Part shown: positions 7,628 to 11,742 of the stretch, piece by piece
Numbering within the stretch: position 1 is the first letter of the stretch
Layout: the number at the start of each line of letters is the position of its first letter
Source: Anaerolinea thermophila
Lineage (GTDB): Bacteria; Chloroflexota; Anaerolineae; Anaerolineales; Villigracilaceae
Assembly: GCA_020722305.1 (NCBI GenBank)
Contig: DYLB01000054.1
Span: 1-11,742 of the forward strand
Length of the DNA stretch: 11,742 nucleotides
Direction of reading: 5' to 3'
Made by a program: the position numbers and the translations under genes
Notes under the pieces: generated by a model
Seen by the model: the letters and a program-made list of their open reading frames with translations, nothing else
Databases searched by the model: none
Told to the model about the DNA's origin: nothing

Positions 7628-7733
7628 CTGTCATTGCGAGCCTTGTCCTGAGCGACAGCGAAGGAGCAAGCGAAGCAATCTCCTCGCAAATTGGAGATTG
7701 CTTCGGCGGAAGAGCACCGCCTCGCAATGACAG
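7628..7733. repeat. 106-bp MITE-like palindromic element between moaD-like and AOR genes
   Basis: The ends are perfect 13-bp inverted repeats, CTGTCATTGCGAG (7628-7640) and CTCGCAATGACAG (7721-7733). Inside, CGAAGCAATCTCC (7671-7683) and GGAGATTGCTTCG (7693-7705) form a second perfect 13-bp stem around a 9-base loop. A GTCCTGAGCGACAG-like stretch lies between the left end and the inner stem. No ORF is present. It is related to the 4850-5033 element. Lying inside a likely two-gene operon, it would form a large hairpin in the mRNA and could reduce or tune AOR expression. Confidence 0.8.
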
Positions 7734-7742
7734 GGGTGTATT

Positions 7743-7982
7743 CTATCCACCAGCAATCGCCGAGAAAGCCGCCACCGTGTCGCCCTCCAAGACCGGCGCG
7801 TCGAGCGGGACGGTCAGGCCGTTAAGCACGATCACGCTCGAATCGTCCAGGGGGATGCCGAAAGGCGTGACCACCTCCGCCACCGTCGCGCCGGGCGGAA
7901 CTTCGACCTCGATCACGCTGCCTTCCGTCCCCGGCGGGAGGTGCTCGCGGTAGCTGGCGATGAGTTTGAGGCGGATTTTCAT
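7743..7982 (-). CDS. MoaD/ThiS-family sulfur carrier paired with AOR
   Basis: A 79-residue ubiquitin-fold sulfur carrier. The family pattern is clear: an N-terminal strand (MKIRLKLIASYREHLP), IEVEVPPGATVAEVV, VIVLNGLTVPLDAPVLEGDTVAAFSAIAGG, and the terminal Gly-Gly that is adenylated and thiocarboxylated by a MoeB-type enzyme. In molybdopterin synthase such proteins donate sulfur for the dithiolene. Small MoaD-like genes commonly accompany AOR genes, and this one lies 136 bases upstream of the AOR on the same strand. No MoaE or MoeB gene is in the window, so the partner must be encoded elsewhere. No Shine-Dalgarno sequence precedes the ATG; a -10 box seven bases upstream suggests a leaderless mRNA. 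A role in tungstopterin synthesis is inferred; ThiS-like use in another pathway is the alternative. Confidence 0.9.
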   Translation of the reverse strand: MKIRLKLIASYREHLPPGTEGSVIEVEVPPGATVAEVVTPFGIPLDDSSVIVLNGLTVPLDAPVLEGDTVAAFSAIAGG

Positions 7983-7989
7983 GGCGGGA

Positions 7990-8026
7990 ATTGTAGCACG
8001 GATAAACGTAATGTGAGATTAATCTC
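7990..8026 (-). promoter_or_regulatory. Candidate extended -10 promoter and palindrome for the moaD-AOR unit
   Basis: On the minus strand TGCTACAAT (7998-7990) fits an extended -10 box (TGnTATAAT). Only seven bases separate it from the ATG, so transcription should start at or next to the start codon. There is no -35 match. In its place lies the palindrome GAGATTAATCTC (8015-8026), a plausible activator or repressor site. The sequence is seen; its use is inferred. Confidence 0.45.
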
Positions 8027-8068
8027 GCACGACATCCGCCAAACCCACTCCCGCCCGGCGATAACCCC

Positions 8069-8172
8069 GCCCGGACGTAAAACGTCCGGGCTATTCGTAC
8101 AAGGCCCGCTAAAGCGGGCCAGCCGCCTTCAGGCGGCTTCGCAGGTGTAGCCGGGGGGCTTTGTCCCCTGGC
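8069..8172. repeat. Array of four adjacent GC-rich hairpins
   Basis: Four stem-loops stand in a row: GCCCGGACGT/ACGTCCGGGC (8069-8091, 10 bp, 3-base loop), GGCCCGCT/AGCGGGCC (8103-8120), AGCCGCCT/AGGCGGCT (8121-8138) and a G-rich stem pairing GCCGGGG with CCCCTGGC (8150-8172, with one G-U pair). The stems differ in sequence, so this is not a tandem repeat of one unit. It lies between the stop of the secreted GH25-like gene and the moaD-like promoter, in a 289-base gap with no gene. It resembles composite hairpin repeats of environmental genomes; transcription termination or mRNA end protection is possible. Confidence 0.7.
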
Positions 8173-8223
8173 GGGCATCACCGCCAAAACGCCCCCGCCC
8201 GGCGAGGGACCCCCCATCCCCCG

Positions 8224-8260
8224 CCTTCCCTCATTTTCAAAATCGGAAAATGGGGGAAGG
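8224..8260 (-). terminator. Strong hairpin 11 bases past the stop of the GH25-like gene
   Basis: CCTTCCCTCATTTTC and GAAAATGGGGGAAGG form a 15-bp stem with one G-U pair and a 7-base loop. Its place directly after the minus-strand stop codon suggests transcription termination or 3'-end stabilisation. No T-run follows on the minus strand, so it is not a textbook intrinsic terminator. Confidence 0.6.
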
Positions 8261-8271
8261 TGCTGTAAATC

Positions 8272-10524
8272 CTACGGCACACTAAACCCATCGAACCCGA
8301 CCCCGAACCCCGTCGAGGCCGGGTTCTTCTGCCGCAGGACCTTGATCGTGATCTCGTGGTCCCCCTCCGCCAAACCGGACACCTGAATATCTTTCAGCGA
8401 CCATTTCGGCTGGTACAGGTCCACCGTCTGGACGGGCGTCCCGTCCACCAGGATTTCGGCCTTTCCATACCAGGGACCGGCGGCGGCCTTCCAGGTGAAA
8501 GCCGTCCCGCTGATGTGGAAGGATAACCGCGCCCCTTTAACCCCCGAAAGGCGGTACCACCCGTCCGGCATCCGGGCGTCGTATTTGGCGGTCCAGCGGC
8601 CCAGGCGGATGAAGTCGTAGCCCAGGTCGTCGGCGTAGACCGCCCCGAACTTGCAGCCGGTGACCCGCACCTGGGTGCCTTTGGAGGCCGGGCGCTTCGT
8701 CCCCAGGGCCTTGACAACGATGGTATGCGCCTGCTTCGGCAGGTTCGGGATGCGGATGGAAACCCAGAGCGGCTCGGCCCGGTACAAGTCTACGGTCTTG
8801 ACCACGCTCCCGTCCACCGTAATTTGGGCCTTGCCCTGGTCCGGTCCCCGGTAAGCCAGCACGAAAACGGTCGCCACGTTGACGTTTTTCTTGCAGGTCA
8901 GCACCTGCCCGGCCTGCCAGGCGTAGCGGTAGCCGCCGCCATACGCCGCCGGGGATTGGTAATTGTCCCAGCCGTCGTAATAGATCAGGTACGAGTTGTC
9001 GTCCACCACTTTGGCCGCCGGGCCGCTTCCCGCCAGGCTCGCCACGATCCCGTCCAGCACGTTGCTGTCAATGTTCAGTCCCAGGCCGCCCCAGACCTCG
9101 GTGTGGCTGCCTTCGTATTGGCGCAGGCGGGTCTGGTTCGTCCAAAAACTCGAAGACAGGCAGCTCACGTTCCAGACGCTCGCATCCGGGTCGTAGTAAC
9201 CGCCGGGCGCAAAGTGGACCCAGTTCGCCAGCCAGGCGGCCTCCGGCGGGTTGGGCAGCGCCGCAATCGAATCCAGCCCGGAAGTGCAGGTGGACCCGTA
9301 CACCCCGGCGATGTTCCCGCTGGTTTCGAGCTGGTCGGTCCAGCCGGAGATGAAGGCCGTGGCCGCCTCCTTGCAGGCGGCATCATTGACGTTATAGGCC
9401 TCCAGGTCGTAGTAGATCACCGTGCCGGTCTTGTCGGGCAGGGTCAGGCCCAGGGCAGCCGCCGCATTCACGGCCGCTACCGCCTCGTCCACGCCCTGCT
9501 GGTAGGCGACGACCGGATCATAGCTCATCTTGATCTTGAAAATCGAGCAGGGCGCTTGCGGCCCGACCCAGGTGGGGATGAACTTCCAGCCCTGGCCGGC
9601 CAAATCCGACAGATAGGCCTCGGACAGGTTGAGGTTATCGCAGGCCCGCATCGAGCCGCCGATGTACAGGTTGACCGCGTCATACGGGCTGGACTTCCAC
9701 CAGGTGGACATGGCGTTGGCCGAGGGGATTTCGCAGATATCGAAGCCCTGGCCCGTCAGCACGCCGGTAGCCGAAAGCGGACGGGGGGAGAAGCCGGCTT
9801 CCGTTGTGGACGGGATGTCCCGCACCGAGGCCGCCCCCGGCAAAGCCACAGGCTGCCAGGAACCGCCGCCGTCGCTTGTTTTCACCAGCCGCTGGGTGAC
9901 GGTGCAGTCCGTTTTGGCCTTGCACTCCCCCTCCACCGACAGCGCCCACCCGGAGCGGGTGTCTATCATTTTGATTTGGGCGAAACCATCCGCAATCATC
10001 TTTTCGGCCGCGAGTTGGGCCAAACGGGTTTCGTCCCGGGTCCAGGTCCGGCCGCCGTCGCGGCTGATGAAGCTGCTGCGCAGGTCGAAGTTGGTCCCGG
10101 TCTGGTGCTTGATCGTCAGGCGGGCGTTCTGCGGGTCGAGCCAGTCCATTTCGACGGCGGCGGCCGGGGGCAGGGAGTCGTCGAGGGGCACGGAAACAGG
10201 CCACAGGTCCCAGCCCCGCCCGGCATCAACTGTTTGGGCCAGGGAGAAACCGTCAGCAGACGAGAAAAGCGTCCAGCCGGTGTCCGGGTCCACGAAATCC
10301 ACCGCCAAAATATCCCCTGTTTGTGGGGGCGTGATCTCACGCCAGTCCGCGCCGTCGGTGTCGGTCCAGTAAAGTTTGTCGCCGAAGAGCAGCCAGCCTG
10401 CGCCGGGCGCGGCCAGGCCGAAACCCCGGATGGAGGCGGCCGCGTTGCTTTGGGCCTGGGTTGGGGCGGGGGCGAGCGAGGCGAGCAGGGTCAGGAGGAC
10501 TATGCCGGTAAACAGTTTTTTCAT
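8272..10524 (-). CDS. Secreted DUF1906/GH25-like protein with Asp-box N-terminus
   Basis: Predicted exported protein of 750 residues. The start ATG has GAAAGG seven bases upstream. Residues 1-25 form a signal peptide (KK, hydrophobic core, TQA-Q cleavage). Residues about 30-245 carry Asp-box-like motifs (TDGADW, SRDGGRTW 154-161, TSDGGGSW 216-223), like BNR or Ycf48-type propellers, though too short for a full propeller. Residues about 258-500 match DUF1906, the Rv2525c-like glycoside-hydrolase-like domain. Asp262 (GFDICE), Asp373/Glu375 (YYDLE) and Asp486 (NIDSNV) sit where GH25 lysozymes have their acidic catalytic residues. Two related beta domains follow (about 505-625 and 630-750), each with a VDG..V.TVDLY motif. 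Peptidoglycan or polysaccharide binding or cleavage is inferred. It is transcribed away from the thioesterase gene. Confidence 0.85.
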   Translation of the reverse strand: MKKLFTGIVLLTLLASLAPAPTQAQSNAAASIRGFGLAAPGAGWLLFGDKLYWTDTDGADWREITPPQTGDILAVDFVDPDTGWTLFSSADGFSLAQTVDAGRGWDLWPVSVPLDDSLPPAAAVEMDWLDPQNARLTIKHQTGTNFDLRSSFISRDGGRTWTRDETRLAQLAAEKMIADGFAQIKMIDTRSGWALSVEGECKAKTDCTVTQRLVKTSDGGGSWQPVALPGAASVRDIPSTTEAGFSPRPLSATGVLTGQGFDICEIPSANAMSTWWKSSPYDAVNLYIGGSMRACDNLNLSEAYLSDLAGQGWKFIPTWVGPQAPCSIFKIKMSYDPVVAYQQGVDEAVAAVNAAAALGLTLPDKTGTVIYYDLEAYNVNDAACKEAATAFISGWTDQLETSGNIAGVYGSTCTSGLDSIAALPNPPEAAWLANWVHFAPGGYYDPDASVWNVSCLSSSFWTNQTRLRQYEGSHTEVWGGLGLNIDSNVLDGIVASLAGSGPAAKVVDDNSYLIYYDGWDNYQSPAAYGGGYRYAWQAGQVLTCKKNVNVATVFVLAYRGPDQGKAQITVDGSVVKTVDLYRAEPLWVSIRIPNLPKQAHTIVVKALGTKRPASKGTQVRVTGCKFGAVYADDLGYDFIRLGRWTAKYDARMPDGWYRLSGVKGARLSFHISGTAFTWKAAAGPWYGKAEILVDGTPVQTVDLYQPKWSLKDIQVSGLAEGDHEITIKVLRQKNPASTGFGVGFDGFSVP

Positions 10525-10542
10525 GTCTAAGCCTTTCAGGGC

Positions 10543-10576
10543 AGACTTCGAAAGTCTCTTTTCCCCTACTTATAAC
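10543..10576. promoter_or_regulatory. Divergent promoter region with small palindrome
   Basis: The 105-base gap between two divergent start codons contains AGACTT-CGA-AAGTCT (10543-10557) and a TTATAA core (10570-10575). The core can be read as TATAAC on the plus strand and as TGTTATAAG, an extended -10, on the minus strand. No convincing -35 box is seen for either direction. Overlapping promoters would tie expression of the GH25-like and thioesterase genes together. This is weak evidence. Confidence 0.3.
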
Positions 10577-10629
10577 ATCCCCGCCCTGGAAAAAAGATTA
10601 CAATTGGCTCTCGGAGGAACGCCACCACA

Positions 10630-11067
10630 ATGAAAAAAAGACTTCCCGAACACGGCTCGTGCTTCATCTGCGGCAGTGAAAACCCGCACGCCCCCGGCCT
10701 GACCTGGTACGTGGACGAGAAAGGAATCGTCACTTCGGCCTTCACCCTGACCCTGGCCCAGCAAGGCCCGCCCGGTCACGCCCACGGCGGGGCCTCGGCG
10801 GCCATCCTGGACGAGGTGATGGGCGCGGCGGTCTGGCAGGCGGGGTACACGGTCGCGGCAGCCAAGCTGGAGGTCCACTATCGCAGGCCGGTCCCGCTTG
10901 GCCAGCCGGTCAGCACCCGGGGCTTCATCACCCGCCGCCGGGGACGGAAAATCTACGCTCACGGCGAAATCTGCCTGCCCGACGGCGCGGTGGCGGTGGA
11001 GGGGCGCGGCCTGTACATCATCGCCCCGCAGTTGTTCGAGAAGAACAAGATGTTCAAAGGAGAGTGA
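10630..11067 (+). CDS. PaaI-like hotdog-fold thioesterase
   Basis: A 145-residue single hotdog domain, predicted to hydrolyse acyl-CoA thioesters in the cytoplasm. The N-terminal CFICGSENPHAPGL (Cys11, Cys14) is typical of one branch of the PaaI/4HBT family. HAHGGASAAILDEVMG (50-65) holds the HGG turn and the acidic residue (Asp61/Glu62) used in catalysis, and LEVHYRRPVPLG followed by GRKIYAHGEI are the usual later strands. GGAGG lies 12 bases upstream of the ATG, a rather long spacing. The gene heads the plus-strand cluster with archease and rtcB, but a 123-base gap separates it from the archease and no functional tie is known. Substrate cannot be read from the sequence. Confidence 0.88.
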   Translation: MKKRLPEHGSCFICGSENPHAPGLTWYVDEKGIVTSAFTLTLAQQGPPGHAHGGASAAILDEVMGAAVWQAGYTVAAAKLEVHYRRPVPLGQPVSTRGFITRRRGRKIYAHGEICLPDGAVAVEGRGLYIIAPQLFEKNKMFKGE

Positions 11068-11115
11068 TGCAACAGGCGCGTTTTTCAGAGCAAGCGTGCC
11101 CGGCAAACCAGCGAA

Positions 11116-11142
11116 ATTCGCCCAATCCGCGTCATTCGCGTT
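11116..11142 (+). repeat. Three 9-base ATTCGCNNN units between thioesterase and archease
   Basis: ATTCGCCCA, ATCCGCGTC and ATTCGCGTT follow one another directly. Phrases of the form ATTCGCGTCATTCGCGTT recur in many environmental genomes as short dispersed repeats; I recall this rather than having checked it. The rest of the gap 11068-11190 holds no credible gene, only the archease ribosome-binding site at its end. Confidence 0.5.
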
Positions 11143-11177
11143 AAAGATGCCTGGCTTTTTGCGCAAGACAAGAATTC

Positions 11178-11184
11178 AAAGGAG
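11178..11184 (+). promoter_or_regulatory. Ribosome-binding site that sets the archease TTG start
   Basis: AAAGGAG lies six bases before TTG at 11191. The archease reading frame stays open upstream to beyond 11101 without any ATG, GTG or other TTG, so this strong site and its ideal spacing fix the start at the TTG. Confidence 0.75.
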
Positions 11185-11190
11185 TTCGAT

Positions 11191-11589
11191 TTGGGTTTCG
11201 AGGAAATCCCCCACGCCGCCGACTGGGCCCTGCGCGTCTGGGCCGAGGACCTGCCCGGCCTGCTGGCCGAATCGGCCCGGGGCATGAACTGGCTGGCCGG
11301 GGCGGCGCTATCGGATGGCCCTCGCCGGAAGATAACCTTCAAGACCGAATCCGCCGACGCCGAGAGCCTGCTGGTGGCTTTCCTGAGCGAGCTGGTCTAT
11401 TACGCCGAGCAGGAGAACCTGGGCTTCGATGAATTCGATATTCGAATATTCGATTTTCGATTATCAGCAACCATGCAAGGCGCGCCGCTGAAAGCGCTCA
11501 CCAAAGCCATCAAGGCGGTCACGTGGCATAATTTGGAGATCAAAAAGACGGAGCGGGGATTGGAAGTGGTGATTGTTTTTGACGTGTAG
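11191..11589 (+). CDS. Archease, RtcB activator
   Basis: A 132-residue archease. This small cytoplasmic protein speeds guanylylation of the RNA ligase RtcB and allows multiple turnovers. Family features are the N-terminal HAAD (Asp11, usually HTAD), the LPGLLAESARGMNWL helix, DAESLLVAFLSELVYYAEQE, KAVTWHNLEI and the terminal VIVFDV with Asp131. The two Asp residues correspond to metal-binding positions of known archeases. The family's usual length is about 130-150 residues. The start codon is TTG, fixed by AAAGGAG six bases upstream. The gene precedes rtcB on the same strand, the usual arrangement. Codons for GFDEFDIRIFDFRL are AT-rich and built on TTCGA repeats, unlike the rest of the gene. 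The protein still fits the family there. Confidence 0.93.
   Translation: MGFEEIPHAADWALRVWAEDLPGLLAESARGMNWLAGAALSDGPRRKITFKTESADAESLLVAFLSELVYYAEQENLGFDEFDIRIFDFRLSATMQGAPLKALTKAIKAVTWHNLEIKKTERGLEVVIVFDV
11425..11467 (+). repeat. AT-rich TTCGA repeat tract inside the archease gene
   Basis: TTCGA occurs at 11425, 11434, 11441, 11449 and 11456, at steps of 9, 7, 8 and 7 bases, and includes the palindrome ATATTCGAATAT (11438-11449). The tract is far richer in A and T than the surrounding gene. It is in frame and codes for an exposed-strand-like segment between two conserved archease blocks. Confidence 0.7.
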
Positions 11590-11592
11590 GGA

Positions 11593-11655
11593 AGAGAATA
11601 GAGAGCGGAGAGCAGCCACTGGTCTCTATTCTCCAAGCTCTATTCTCTGAAAGGA
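11593..11655 (+). promoter_or_regulatory. Two mutually exclusive hairpins before the rtcB ribosome-binding site
   Basis: One 5' arm around 11593-11604 (AGAGAATAGAGA) can pair perfectly over 11 bp with either of two copies of CTCTATTCTC, at 11623-11633 or 11638-11648. Both cannot form at once. The second copy ends one base before GAAAGGA (11649-11655), which lies five bases before the rtcB ATG. The fold could therefore alter access to the ribosome-binding site, or it may only be a decayed repeat. Confidence 0.55.
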
Positions 11656-11660
11656 TTGTT

Positions 11661-11742
11661 ATGAATATCCACGATCTGGTGAAAATTTCTGACCACGAAT
11701 GGGAGATCCCGCAGTCCTTCCGCAAGGACATGCGCGGGCCGG
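11661..11742 (+). CDS. rtcB: RNA-splicing ligase RtcB, N-terminal fragment
   Basis: Only the first 27 codons are in the window; the gene continues past the right edge. The start ATG is preceded by GAAAGGA at five bases. The peptide MNIHDLVKISDHEWEIPQSF then RKDMRGP is typical of the RtcB N-terminus, including the W-x-IP segment and the following M-R-V/G-P. RtcB joins 2',3'-cyclic phosphate or 3'-phosphate ends to 5'-OH RNA using GTP and Mn2+, in tRNA splicing or RNA repair. The adjacent archease gene supports the call. None of the catalytic residues are visible here, so integrity cannot be judged. Confidence 0.85.
   Translation, partial: MNIHDLVKISDHEWEIPQSFRKDMRGP

Noticed and set aside
5768..7651. 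627-codon plus-strand open frame opposite the AOR gene
   Set aside because: The minus strand encodes a full AOR with all iron-sulfur cysteines; the plus-strand product is a composition artefact without a ribosome-binding site or family motif.
8725..10530. 601-codon plus-strand open frame opposite the GH25-like gene
   Set aside because: Same reason: the minus-strand protein has a signal peptide and domain motifs, while the plus-strand translation is low-information and ends inside the divergent promoter region.
11067..11144. 25-codon ORF overlapping the thioesterase stop (TGATG) behind AAAGGAG
   Set aside because: The spacing to the ribosome-binding site is only four bases, the peptide runs into the 9-base repeat, and its sequence shows no signal or motif. 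A real coupled peptide cannot be excluded but is unsupported.
10570..11166. Minus-strand open frame opposite the thioesterase gene
   Set aside because: The plus strand carries conserved hotdog motifs and a ribosome-binding site; the opposite frame has neither.

Overview
The window reads as a GC-rich bacterial chromosome segment with seven coding regions, the last one cut by the right edge, and an unusually dense set of palindromic repeats between them. The gene set suggests an anaerobic member of the Chloroflexota, Anaerolineae-like: a tungsten aldehyde:ferredoxin oxidoreductase with its own MoaD-like protein, large secreted multidomain proteins, and an archease-RtcB pair. The interspersed repeats beginning GTCATTGCGAG and the CACGGAG repeats are also of a style I associate with that group. 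This placement is inference; no marker gene is present.

Minus strand, read right to left. A secreted 750-residue protein (8272-10524) joins an Asp-box, propeller-like N-terminus to a DUF1906/GH25-like domain and two related C-terminal beta domains. A strong hairpin and a cluster of four more hairpins follow it. Next come a MoaD/ThiS-like sulfur carrier (7743-7982) and an AOR-family tungsten oxidoreductase (5783-7606), separated by a 106-bp MITE-like repeat; together they look like one redox unit. Then come a small lipoprotein with an OB-fold-like domain (5042-5545) and a 1518-residue secreted clostripain-family (C11) peptidase (264-4820). The peptidase carries six fibronectin-like repeats, an Ig-like domain and a DNRLRE-like C-terminus. 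A 184-bp repeat lies between these last two genes.

Plus strand, from 10630. A hotdog-fold (PaaI-like) thioesterase, an archease starting with TTG, and the first 27 codons of the RNA ligase RtcB run in the same direction and probably form an operon. Archease activates RtcB, so the last two belong together functionally; the link to the thioesterase is positional only. Both gaps in this operon hold short-period or inverted repeats, and an AT-rich TTCGA repeat lies inside the archease gene.

The most interesting points are two mutually exclusive hairpins just before the rtcB ribosome-binding site, a probable leaderless promoter with an adjacent palindrome driving the moaD-AOR pair, the repeat-rich intergenic regions, and the architectures of the two large secreted proteins. 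I do not see a clear undescribed defence or mobile system.
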